Part shown: one piece after another, positions 10,251 through 19,879 of the stretch
Layout: each line of letters begins with the position of its first letter
Position numbering within the stretch: position 1 is the first letter of the stretch
Assembly: GCA_035578155.1 (NCBI GenBank)
Contig: JAPWDM010000023.1
Location: 3,075,829 to 3,139,828 of the forward strand
Direction of reading: 5' to 3'
Length of the DNA stretch: 64,000 bases
Origin: Brachynemurus nebulosus
Taxonomy: Eukaryota; Arthropoda; Insecta; Neuroptera; Myrmeleontidae
Notes under the pieces: model-generated
The model's database searches: none
What the model was told of the DNA's origin: nothing
What the model saw: only the letters and a program-made list of their open reading frames with translations
Program-made: the position numbers and the translations under genes

Positions 10251-11017
10251 TGGGTGTATTCGCGTTGTGGCTTTCATCTCTTTCGTGGGCATCACATCGG
10301 ATCGATGCAGCATTCATGTTCGCGTTGCATAAGCGTTGCTCTCATGGATACGCACTATTGTTGTTCGCGTAGCACACAAAAGTCGCACAAAGTTTTTTTT
10401 TTTGTTAACAATCTCTTAAAATGGCTGCAACTGTTAATATAATGAAAAAAATTTATATTTGAATTATTGAAATTATCGTGGCATAAAAATTATTAAAAAA
10501 CATAAACAGTTTGACCGCATTTAAATTTTTTTTAAAGTTATGTGTCAACGGGAGCCATATTTACATTAGTCATGTATACATATAATAAAACTGTAACAAG
10601 ACCATTTCTGTACAAGGAATATTTTTTTTTAAAAATGGTACTGGTACTGTAAATAGTTATCGATGTAGATATAAAAACAGCGATTTTTAAAATTTTTGTC
10701 TGTCTGTCTGTCTGTTCATGCATCACGCAAAAACTATTAGACGGATTTTAATGAAATTTGGTGTGATAATAACTTGGAAAATGTTTCCTTCCCTCGAGAA
10801 AATAAAAAAACCATTTTGAGCATGTGCATGCATTACGCAAAAAATTATTGTTCTATGCAATTTCTGTACAATTACTACACTTATATACTTCTCATTGAGT
10901 TTATAACAATGCGTCGCGTGAACGACGTCGCGGATACAGCTAGTTTTAAAATATTTTTAAACGTAGCCCTAGTGATCGCCGCTCCTCGCTGTAGTAGCGA
11001 CAACGTGAATACGCCCA
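10251..11017. mobile_element. TIR element hosting a Helitron
   Basis: The left end TGGGTGTATTCGCGTTGTGG and the right end (reverse complement TGGGCGTATTCACGTTGTCG) form TIRs of about 20 bp. No clear TSD. A Helitron-like element (10,570-10,943) sits inside, so this element is older. The ends are GC-richer than the surroundings. Confidence 0.6.
10570..10943 (+). mobile_element. Non-autonomous Helitron, copy 1 (374 bp)
   Basis: The 3' end has a hairpin GCGTCG-CGTGAA-CGACGT, then about 11 nt, then terminal CTAG (10,940-10,943) followed by T, matching the Helitron CTRR rule. The proposed 5' end is TC at 10,570 followed by ATGTATACATATAATAAAAC, aligned with copy 2. The core carries TCTG repeats and a GACGGATTTTAATGAAATTT motif. 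No Rep/helicase coding. The 5' end is less certain because G, not A, precedes it. Confidence 0.75.
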
Positions 11018-12011
11018 ATATCCATCTGTCAAAATCGAATTATCCTTAAATAAATGCAAACGACATTCACATGTATATCTAATTGCCTATATGTTTTAAT
11101 AGTACATAACCCAATTACATATAAATCACAGTATAAATAAAAGATTATTACCATAGGCAGTAGCGAAACACACTTTCTATCCTTTTTTGATATAAATACA
11201 AACAATTATGTATGTCCTTTCTTACTTATGTGATTGTATGTGTTTGTACATGTGAGACTGAGGGTTGATAATGGTCATGTTAAATTATATGAACAACTAA
11301 AAGCAACGTTCTTCAAAATGAATTGAGCAAACGCGAAATTGATGACAGTATTCAACACGAGAATTTAGATCGTCACTACCTATTAGCACCAACCACTGTC
11401 GAAATCGAAAATATTAACTGAATTACTATAAAATATTAATAATTATTTATTATTTAACGTATTTTTACATAAGCATTCAAATTATAATAATACTTACAAA
11501 TTTGCATCAAACGGCACTCAGAAAAAAGATACATTGAAATTTTGTTTTGAATGAATTAAACAAAATTTAGCAGCACAAGAGTTATCACCAGACATTTTAA
11601 GCCACCATAATAATTAAATACATATCAGAAATATCTTACAGATCACAAAACACACTAAAATTATGAGGAAATATCAAAAATAACCGATGACAAGCTTTAA
11701 ATTAAAAAAATTTAATGACAATTAAAATTCCACTGCCATCGTTGTTAAAAATTTTAAAAAAGTCAGTGAAACTTAGACAAAATTAAATAATTTACATAAT
11801 CATCAACTTTAAATTTTCACAAAATAATTTGACATGCAAATTTACTTTTCTAAATTAAATTTACTTTAGTGATGATATTTTCACTGTATTAGTATGCATA
11901 ATGTTATGCATTATTTAGGTACATAACATGGATAACCCTTTAGAATTTTTGAATTCCAAATAACACTCTTACGTCATCTCGTTTCGTAACTGTTTGTGAA
12001 ACAAACTATTT

Positions 12012-12482
12012 TAATTTCAAATATTATCGAGTGCTTGTGAGACACTACTACGTATGACAAACTTTTGTTTGCATTTCAACACACGCAGTATTGATATGTT
12101 CACTAATCGTTCAGCTAAACTGAAATTGTAAGCACTCGATTTCTTTGGTATAGTATGACCAAAAACCACATGTAAATTAAAAATCACAAAGTGATTGAAA
12201 AAATTATCCGGATCGGCCGGGAATCGAACCCAGGATCTTCTGGTAACTAGCCAGACGTGCTAACCTCTACACCAACGATCCCATGCTCGGTAAGCGGTCG
12301 AGCCGGACACCCATTCAATCACCTATGTGTATTAGTACTCTCTCTGATTCGAGAAACAGTTACAATTGTAATTTCAAATATTATCGAGTGCTTGTGAGAC
12401 ACTACTACGTATGACAAACTTTTGTTTGCATTTCAACACACGCAGTATTGATATGTTCACTAATCGTTCAGCTAAACTGAAA
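12012..12482 (+). repeat. 114-bp direct repeat pair
   Basis: The stretch from TAATTTCAAATATTATCGAG to GCTAAACTGAAA at 12,012-12,125 is repeated without visible mismatch at 12,369-12,482, 357 bp later. The first copy starts one base after the TSD. The second is internal, so this is not a simple LTR pair. Confidence 0.85.
12209..12281 (-). tRNA. tRNA-like sequence, anticodon AGT (repeat-embedded)
   Basis: Folds as GGATCGT acceptor, GTGT/GCAC D stem, TCTGG/CCAGA anticodon stem with loop CTAGTTA, 5-nt variable loop and CTGGG/CCCGG T stem with TTCGATT loop. The anticodon by position is AGT (Thr). Acceptor pair 7-66 is T-C, and position 37 is T, which is unusual. It is part of an inverted pair inside a transposed segment, so a tRNA-derived repeat is more likely than a functional gene. 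Confidence 0.6.
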
Positions 12483-12512
12483 CTGTTGAAACTCGACTGC
12501 TTACCGAGCATG

Positions 12513-12585
12513 GGATCATTGGTGTAGAGGTTAGCACGTCTGACTAGTTACCAGAAGATCCTGGGTTCGATTCCCGGCCGATCCG
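12513..12585 (+). tRNA. tRNA-like sequence, anticodon AGT, inverted partner
   Basis: Differs from the minus-strand partner at two visible positions: A for G in the acceptor (mismatch opposite C67) and A for G at the last anticodon-stem base (mismatch with C). The B-box-like GGTTCGATTCC is intact. The extra mismatches make this the more degraded of the two. Probably a tRNA-derived repeat component rather than a gene. Confidence 0.55.
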
Positions 12586-12647
12586 GGTAATTTTTTCAAT
12601 CACTTTGTGATTTTTAAACAAACTATTATTTAAACTGTGTATAAATA

Positions 12648-13640
12648 TTTATATTTTAATATATTTTAATTGTTATTGTGAAAAATTAAAATTTAACTCG
12701 TAAATTAGATGGATAAATAACTATAATTAAGAAACAATTTAGCCATATGAAAAACAAAAAGATTTTCCAACTTCCGGTGCCAATTTCTTTCCAGTGAATT
12801 ACTGTCCGAAAAAAGTTGAAAAATTCGCTACGTTACGCATACACGATGCTGTGACAGAAACGTTAGATTTTCCAGACAATAATCAGTACCAAACTGTACC
12901 CGTATAACATGCTAAAATGTCAAATTAAATTAACCAAATATACATTGAATGGCAATTAAATAAAATTAAAATATAGACGTACCTATTGACAATATTATTA
13001 TTTAAAACATGCGATACAATTTAACGAAACAATCCCCTATAACGCAAATCATTCCCGTCAATTGAACATTTAAAGTAACAAAATTTTACCTATATGTGCC
13101 ACCTCCACTAGCATTACTCATTAAGTTTTCACTCATTGTCAGTTAAAACAATATACCTAAACCAATATGTACACACATATCGTAGGTATACCTACGTTGG
13201 CAAAATTAATGGAAATTACTTGTATCACATGCACAACATTAGTAATTAACAAATTACTTACAAAACAATTAGTTGTCGTGATGTAAGGGAATTTATTTCG
13301 GGACGATTCCTCGTCATTCGGGTTAATTATTAAAGTTTTCAATGAATCATTTATGTTAAAATTAAACAAATGCGCAGAAGTATCTTCACCATACCTACTT
13401 CTATTAGAGTTCAAAGACTTCAAAATAAATACCCTTAATATAATTAATGACGGTTTACTTAATTTTCTCTGATTTTATTGTTGTAGGTAACTATTTTGTA
13501 GAAGAGGTAAAATTACTTCGATCAAGTTTTTGGTAGGTGTTCTGAAGTTCATTTCTAAAATTAAATTTTCAATTATGAATTTACCTTTTGACATGTTAGG
13601 TTTGTTCCAACTGATACTGGAATTTCCAATTCCATTGAAT
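12648..13640. other. AT-rich stretch with a repeat fragment
   Basis: Apart from the fragment at about 12,735-12,880 (shared with the 24.1-24.6 kb repeat tail), nothing is recognised. The 88-codon frame at 13,157-13,423 (minus) shows no known motif. Confidence 0.4.
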
Positions 13641-13962
13641 AATATGTTATCAGATGAATCTCAAGCTGGCAGCTCCAGCTAATTAATCGTGTAATTAGTG
13701 TAGTGCAATTAGTCATTATTAAGGGAAAATGACGGAATCCATTTATAATGAATGGATTTCAATAATTTTTTTGGGGTGGTTTTCTAATGGCATAAAGTAA
13801 AAAGTTTACCCATTTAAAATTACCGCAATTTTGTAAATTCGTAAATTTTCGGAAAAAACAAAAAAAAATTAGAGATATCAATAAAAAATGCAATTATCGA
13901 AATTTTTTAAATATTTTTTTTACGAAAATAATGATTGTTATATTTCGCTAAAAGGGCAGTTA

Positions 13963-14728
13963 TCTATACATACTCGTATAATAAACTGTAACGAGACCGT
14001 TTCTGTATATGGAATATTTTTTGAAAATTGTACTGGTACTGTAAATAGTAATCGATGTAGATATCAAAACATCGATTTTTAAAATTTTTGTCTGTCTGTC
14101 TGTCTGTCTGTCTTTCTGTCTGTCTGTCTGTCTTTCTGTCTGTCTGTTTGTCTGTCGGTCAGTCTGTCTGTTCACGCATCACGCAGAAATTACTGAACGG
14201 ATTTTGATGAAATTTGGTATGATGATAACTTATTACCTGGGTCAACATCTAAGATACTTTTTACTCCGGGAAAATGTCTCATTCCCACGGAAAAATAGGA
14301 AAATCATTTTCAACATGTGCACACACTACGGAAAATTACTGAACGGATTTTGATGAAATTTGGCTTGGTGATAACTTATTACTTGGGTCAACATTTAGGA
14401 TACTTCTTACTCCGGGAAAATATCTTATTCCCACGGGAAAATAGAAAAACCATTTTGAGTATCTGCACACATTACCTACGCAAAAAGTATTGAATGAATT
14501 TTTATGAAATTTGGTGTGGTGATAACTTATTACCTGGGTCAACGTCTAGGATACTTTTTAGTCCGGGAAAATGTCTCATTCCCACGGGAAAATAAAAAAA
14601 AACCATTTTGAGCATGTGCATGCATTACGCAAAAATTATAGTTCTATGCAAATTCTGTATAATTATTACATTTATATACTGAGTTGATAACACTGTGTCG
14701 CGCGAACGACGTCGCGGGTACAGTTTAA
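13963..14728 (+). mobile_element. Non-autonomous Helitron, copy 2
   Basis: Starts A|TCTATACATACTCG and aligns with copy 1 at both ends. It holds three internal tandem units of about 130 bp, each with GGATTTTGATGAAATTTGG, AACTTATTACCTGGGTCAAC-like and TCCGGGAAAATGTCTCATTC-like segments. The 3' hairpin GTGTCG-CGCGAA-CGACGT is present, but the terminal CTAG is altered (CAG then TTTAAAC). It ends directly against the pseudogene stop codon at 14,730. Confidence 0.75.
14089..14177 (+). repeat. (TCTG)n microsatellite
   Basis: Roughly 20 TCTG units with TTTC/TTTG interruptions inside Helitron copy 2. Copy 1 has only about four units at the same place. The reverse-strand Arg-Gln-Thr-Asp open frame is an artefact of this repeat. 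Confidence 0.9.
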
Positions 14729-14729
14729 A

Positions 14730-15448
14730 CTAATTTTCTTCGACGTTGCCACTTTTGATGTCATCCGTTAATATTATTGGTGGAGCATTGAAGCAGCTAA
14801 CTCCTTTACATTGTAAACACGCTACTGAACAATGTAAGCCACTCTTTCTACATCCACAAGCAGAGCTACAACCAGTTTTACAAGAACAAAAAATCATTTT
14901 TAATAAATTTTCAGATGCCGGTGGTTGGTTCATTGTGACTGGTACTAAAAAAATATCTTTTTTTTTGCCATCCCCATTCTTCTGGCAACTTTTCATGTCC
15001 CATCCACAACTTTACTTGCAAATATACTCTTTTTATATGTTCTAAGCTAGCATCGTGGGTAGGTATCAATGAAGCCAAATTGACACAAGTATTTTTACTA
15101 GTAGCTTTAAGAAAGGATCGGTATCGATAATTATTTATGTTACATTCATTTTTAGGAGCACCATATAATGCTAAAATGCATAAAATACCCGATTGCAAAA
15201 ATATCGGAGGCGACAGCATTTTCATTAGTGAAGATATTGGCAGCATCTTGTAAATCTGTGCGACTTTCAAATAATTTAGCGAATTTAATTTTTCCCTTAT
15301 TGTAAAAAGCTGATGTTGTATCACATCCAGTTAAAGCATGTAAAAATAGAATATGTTTCTTACACATTGGTGATGCCTGTTCAATACTTTTATTGGAGTA
15401 AATTTTTGCGGGTACTTTTCCTTTTGCTGGTTTCAGAAAATATATTTA
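14730..15448 (-). pseudogene. Fragment of a HALTGCDTTSAF / Cys-rich-tail protein family
   Basis: Read on the minus strand, three overlapping frames join into one protein-like tract. First an HALTGCDTTSAF block near 15,310. Then a segment with LALYGAPKN, RVYLQVKLWMG and EEWGW (about 15,190-14,970). Last a Cys-rich tail with CSCKTGC, CGCRKSGLHC and CLQCKG, ending at a stop at 14,730-14,732. From memory, this motif series recurs in unnamed proteins scattered through insect, cnidarian and fish genomes, often repeat-associated; function unknown. Two frameshifts (about 15,200, and an A run near 14,958-14,966) and an upstream stop near 15,450 make it a non-functional 3' fragment. Confidence 0.7.
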
Positions 15449-15631
15449 GACAATTTTAGACACATTTACATTCTATATTTACAGTCAATTAGTACAGTAC
15501 AAAACAGAATTGTATTGTGGAGTAATTAATCATGCAATACGCAGAACTGCCTACAAACCTAGTACATAGAATAGCAGTGCTTGCTGTTAACTTCTTAGAG
15601 TAGCTATAAGGGGTCTCGAATTCATTACATT

Positions 15632-15715
15632 TTAAACGGTCTCTCGATGATCCGGCTTTTTCGTCAATCCGGCCTACCGGCTGCCCATTTAAGCCGGATT
15701 ATCGAGGTCTTACTG
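15632..15715. mobile_element. Tiny pogo/Tigger-like MITE
   Basis: The right end reads, in reverse complement, TACAGTAAGACCTCGATAAT then CCGGCTT, typical of pogo/Tigger termini with a TA target (15,716-15,717). A degraded inverted partner CTCTCGATGATCCGGCTT lies at about 15,641. The whole unit is only about 84 bp. Confidence 0.6.
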
Positions 15716-15767
15716 TACATGCAATACCTACCTTTCAAGGACGTGATCTTCTCGACATTCTCTACGC

Positions 15768-15975
15768 AAATAACTTTGAATTTCAGAGAAGCAACAATTA
15801 CACGATTCATTATAAACAAAAGAGAGCCAGCGGAGGCTATCTTTTTACAACTCTGGGCCTCTAACCTCTTCCAAAACCACCCCAAAAATTATAAAAAAAT
15901 TCAGAGCTGATCCTTTCAACATTATCTTCATGAATAACTTTGAATTTTAAAGAAGCAACAATTACACGATTAATT
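15768..15975 (+). repeat. Direct repeat, ~160-bp spacing
   Basis: ATAACTTTGAATTTCAGAGA followed by AGCAACAATTACACGATT at about 15,768 recurs at about 15,931 with few changes. It sits in the right arm of the 13.6-16.0 kb inverted pair. Confidence 0.55.
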
Positions 15976-16269
15976 AGCTGGAGCTACCAGCTTGAGATTC
16001 ATTGTTATCAGACGGATTTTATTTTTACGAAATTTCGCCTTTTTGAGGAATTTCGTCTTTTTGACAACAAAAATGAAAACTTCACACCGAAATGCACCTA
16101 GTTCAATCAGTCAGCTTCATTCAAATCATCAGTCACGTCATCAAGTTTATTAAAATTTTTCAAGGCCTTGAAAAGAAAGCAAATAATATGGATAAAATGA
16201 TGAAATTGGAAACGTATTATAGGTTTTCGAGAGCGTTCTTTTCATTTCTACCAAAGTTAAGCATATTAG

Positions 16270-18179
16270 CAGGGGCGGATCTACTAATGGTCTTTTTGGG
16301 CTGCAGCCCAGGGCCCCGTGGATATAAGGGGCCCCCTTCATAAGAAGACTGACAATATTATTTAACATTAAAAAACATAATAAACCGCGTAGGAATTACC
16401 ACTTTATATACCACAAATATAGTCAGTAATAGAGTTACGAATTTTGTTTCACTTACAATTAAGTAATTTCATTCACTAGAATTTGCTCACTTGAATGAAC
16501 CGATTCATTTCATTCAGTTGGACTTGAAAGAAAGTAAATACTAAATAGAATGAATGATGAAAAACTGATGTTAATAAAAGATATATCGTCGGGGATAGTG
16601 CAAATCCGCGTATATACCATAGGTAAAGAGTGCATATCTACATTAGACTTGACCACATACGCGGGATCGCCACTTGACGGCAGTAGATCTGCGGTATTGA
16701 TATTGGGTGATTTTTGGCTCTCCGTTAGTCGAACAAAGTATCTATCAAAGAGGTAGCTGCTAATCAGGTTCCTGCGTTCACTGCCTACGAATTTTTCAAT
16801 TGACTACATTTGTCAGATGCGCGGAATTATCCAATACTAGTTACGCGCATTTGCACTATCCCCGACGATATGTATTATGTACATATTAGTGATAAGTGCA
16901 AACAAGTAAAAAAAAGGGTAATTAAACAATTTCTAAAGGTTAAATAAATACTATTAAAACCGTGTGTAAGTTTAGGTATCCTGAAATTAACTAGTAATTC
17001 TCTATATCTTGAGACAGAAAATATACTCATCCTTTTTAAAGAAAATTTAATTTCTTAAAATAACCAACCCTGAATACAGTAATAGAAATGCAGAATTCAG
17101 CAATTAAAATTTAAATACTTACCGTTATCTAATTTTTAATAAATAAATTTCAGTTAGTAAAACCTGGCAAAATATTGTTGAAAAGTAAAACATGTCTGAA
17201 AAGGAAAAAACAAATGTACAAAAATTGAAACTTTTTTTTAAATCAGAACAAAAAAATGAGAATACAATAGTTATTATAAATCCATTAACAAGCGAAAGAA
17301 AACAGAACTTAGCTGAAAATAGTCTAGCCGAAGAGAGCGGAATATCGCAAGACCAAAAAAAATACCCGTGGTGAAGATGCACCAGATATAGACTGTCATC
17401 AACTCTCTGATCTCTCTGAGAAAGTTATTGTTCTTCACAGCAATACTGACGCGGACTCCACGCAGCAATACTGACAAATATTTACTTTCAGTTTGACTTT
17501 GAAAAATATGTTGACGTGGGTTGTGACCACTGACCAGTGTCGCTAAATAGTGATTTTATTAGCAGCATCCTCTCACATGAAATGACTGACTTTCAAAATA
17601 AAGATCCAAAAAAATATATATTCAGCTTCAACGAAGAAATCTAAAGAACAAAACAGGTCATTTTCAAATAGATATTTCACTAAGAAAATGAAAAATGGCC
17701 AATTGCTGGAACGATCTTAGTTATGTTATTCAACCAGTACTGGTAGTGTATTTTGTTTGGCTTGCAAACTTTTTTCAAAAACTCCTTCTCAATATACAAC
17801 TGGATTTTCTGATTGGAAACACGTGGGAACGTGTTTAGAAAATCACGAAAATTCAAATGAACATAAAAGCTCAATGTTAGTGTGATTAACACGAAAAGAA
17901 AATAAGTCTGTTTTGGACAATTTTATAAGTTCACATTACAAACATGTTTACTTTTGCGACAATGTCTTAACAGTACTTGTTTGTGTACCTGTCATATAAA
18001 TTAAATAAATACTTAATATTATATTATTTCTTTTTACTGTACCTTCCTATACATAATACGTTTTGGAAAACAATTATTTCATCAAATTGCAATTAATGTG
18101 TTTAATTGGGTGATCTTTCAAATTGGGGGCCCCCAAGTAGTGTTAGCCCACAGCCCCCCAAAGTCACGGTCCGCCCCTG
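16270..18179 (+). mobile_element. hAT element (1.9 kb) with decayed transposase
   Basis: The left end is CAGGGGCGGATCTACTAATG and the right end, in reverse complement, is CAGGGGCGGACCGTGACTTT. A perfect 8-bp TSD CATATTAG flanks it at 16,262-16,269 and 18,180-18,187. Subterminal GGGCCCC-rich blocks lie at both ends. It contains a truncated, interrupted hAT transposase reading in the plus direction. At 1.9 kb it is shorter than a full hAT with an approximately 2 kb coding region, so it is an internally deleted, non-autonomous copy. Confidence 0.9.
17192..17985 (+). pseudogene. hAT transposase remnant, TTF-type zinc-finger region
   Basis: A 60-codon open start (MSEKEKTNVQKLKLFF...) begins at 17,192 after a possible TTTCAG acceptor near 17,150. 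Farther on, the frame from 17,643 reads NRYFTKKMKNG, FCLACKLFS, GFSDWKH and HENSNEH. That order of Cys pair, GFSDW and His/Asn block is typical of the N-terminal TTF-type zinc finger of hAT transposases. This frame has a TAG at 17,718-17,720 where the family normally has Trp, and a TGA at 17,883. At least one frameshift separates it from the upstream part. The catalytic core and hAT dimerisation region are absent. Confidence 0.75.
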
Positions 18180-18189
18180 CATATTAGGC

Positions 18190-19300
18190 CACTAGAAAAA
18201 ATACTTCTGTTAAATAAATCACATTTCTGAAAGGGAACTCCCTCATTTTGATCACAAAAATGAAAAGTTCATACCCAGATTACTATAATTCAAATCACTT
18301 TCATAAAACTTGAAAAAAAAATTTTTGGTGACGTCATCAAGTAAACATTATCCGTTTGTTTACTAAATTTTTAAATTAACAAGATGTGATTAATAAAGCA
18401 TATGAAATTTGATTTTGTCTGTAAACACGACTTAATTATTCTCCTAAAACGAAAATGAGTTCGAATGTTTGCTGGAACAAACCTTTTAGTGAAACTACCA
18501 AATAAATATTCTTAATTACAATTATTTGTGTAAAATTTATAAATAAAAAATAAAAAAATTATTTTTTCCTAAACTCTTAGCATATGTTCAACAAATATTT
18601 AAAAATAAAAACAAAGGAAAAATTCTACGGAATAATAATTCAATTTTACAAACAAAAAATAACTATTAGTTGTATTTTATAAAATACAAATTTCATTTCA
18701 TATGAGTACTTATTTAATAAATATTTGATACTTCAAAACCATAAAATTATGCATAATCTGTAGGTACTTTTATTTGAATTTTCGCCAAATCTCTTCATAT
18801 TTAAAATATCAAAGTCAATATTCACATTTAATAAACAATGGTGAATAATTCTTTAATGATGTCTGTACTACGTATTAAAATTTCATTTAAGCTACACTAT
18901 CCTGCTAGTCGTTTGGATTATTTCCAAAATATCATCTATATATTCCAAAATATATTTTTTATTACTCATGCGGGAGAAATACTAGCTTGGTGCACACATT
19001 TCTGTACACAAAATAGCTGTTTGCCCACCGTACTCTTTCCACATACCTTTTTGCGTGCGGAAAGTAACTTTCCACACGCAAATTGACAATAAAACACGCA
19101 AAATTTAATCAAAACACGCAAAGCCGCCTTTTGATTTTTCATTAAATAAATATTTCATAATTATTTCTATAGAAACCACCAACAAAATAATTTAAACAAG
19201 ATTTAATTCAGAAAAAAGACGAACACTTAAAAATATTATTTTAAAAAGTAATAAAAATGTCAAAAATAGTAATAATAATAGAAAAAGTATGTGAAATTCG
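18190..19300. other. AT-rich stretch, minor repeats only
   Basis: No gene recognised. A segment at 18,240-18,345 resembles 16,050-16,170 and 62,450-62,520 (AATTCAAATCA...TTCATAAA...CTTGA). ACACGCAAA is repeated three times at about 19,070-19,120. Confidence 0.4.
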
Positions 19301-19308
19301 TAATAAAA

Positions 19309-19443
19309 AATAGTATGTGCAACTCGTGCGGGATTGTCGATTGCTCCACTCAAGCGAATGAGCGTACTCACTACGTTCGTGCGCTCAACTTCGCTTTCGT
19401 GGGCAATCGACAATTTCCCGCACTTATTGCACAATATACTATT
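19309..19443. repeat. Imperfect 135-bp palindrome
   Basis: The left arm AATAGTATGTGCAA, GTGCGGG, GTCGATTG, AAGCGAA pairs with the right arm CTTCGCTT, CAATCGAC, CCCGCAC, TTGCACAATATACTATT. The centre is near 19,376 (CACTACGTTCGTGCG). Its layout is like the palindrome at 46,810-46,943. Probably a snap-back MITE. Translations of it are artefacts. Confidence 0.75.
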
Positions 19444-19602
19444 ATATACAAATTTAATACAGTTCATAATGCTATATCTATGCTCATTAGAAACCCACCG
19501 GACTGACTATTGGGTTTGTAAAGTTTAAAAATATTTCCACAATTACTACGGAATTTCCTGGTTCCTTTAATGCGACGTTGTCACAAGTTGTCAGATTCAT
19601 CA

Positions 19603-19770
19603 TAGGGTTCTGTACCTTAAAAGGAAAAACCAAACTCTTATAAAGTCACTCTCTGCTCTGTGTGTCTCTCGTGTTTGCCTGTCTCTCTGTCACAGAGATT
19701 GTTCTCGAAAACCATGTAACGTAGGAATTTGAAATTTGGCAAAATGTTAGGTCTCGATTACGCGCACGAT
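19603..19770 (+). repeat. AGGGTTCTGTACC-type interspersed repeat
   Basis: AGGGTTCTGTACCTTAAAAG followed by a TCTGTC/TCTCTC-rich stretch and a GTAGGAATTTGAAATTTGG block. A shorter relative (AGGGTTCCGTACCTTAAAAG) lies at 40,123-40,225. I recall this type as widespread in insect genomes; its class is unclear. Confidence 0.5.
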
Positions 19771-19879
19771 TTGAGAACAAATTATTTTGGATTAAAATTG
19801 AAAGTCAGTTTGGTCCAAAAAAAAAAGTTTCAATTAATATATCGTGTGAGGCCATCATTTGAAAGAGCCACTTCTAACC

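Larger units (their letters stand above)
12011..12615. mobile_element. 605-bp insertion with two inverted tRNA-like sequences
   Basis: Flanked by a 12-bp direct duplication AAACAAACTATT (11,999-12,010 and 12,616-12,627). The homologous element at 42,911-43,804 carries the uninterrupted site, so the boundaries are exact. It contains a 114-bp direct repeat (12,012-12,125 and 12,369-12,482). It also contains inverted arms of about 125 bp (12,177-12,303 against 12,496-12,617), each holding a tRNA-like sequence and the hairpin AATCACTTTGTGATT. A 12-bp TSD suggests target-primed (LINE-assisted) insertion; this part is inference. Confidence 0.85.
11128..12638 (+). mobile_element. Mutator-like (9-bp TSD) element, copy 1, with nested insertion
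   Basis: TIRs are ACAGTATAAATAAAAG on the left and, at the right end in reverse complement, ACAGTTTAAATAATAG. Flanks ATATAAATC (11,119-11,127) and GTATAAATA (12,639-12,647) match at 7 of 9 positions. A second copy lies inverted at 42,911-43,804 with a perfect 9-bp TSD. Without the 605-bp insertion and its duplicated 12 bp the element is about 894 bp. No transposase coding is seen. A 9-bp TSD suggests Mutator-like, but no protein supports this. Confidence 0.8.
13645..16012. repeat. Inverted repeat pair around a repeat cluster
   Basis: About 50 bp at 13,650-13,700 (GAATCTCAAGCTGGCAGCTC and onward) recurs in reverse complement at 15,958-16,012. The interval between holds a Helitron, a pseudogene fragment and a pogo-like MITE, so this may be an older TIR element that took several insertions. 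No TSD was found. Confidence 0.5.

Noticed and set aside
13960..14175. Open frame with Arg-Gln-Thr-Asp repeats on the minus strand
   Set aside because: It is only the translation of the (TCTG)n microsatellite inside a Helitron.
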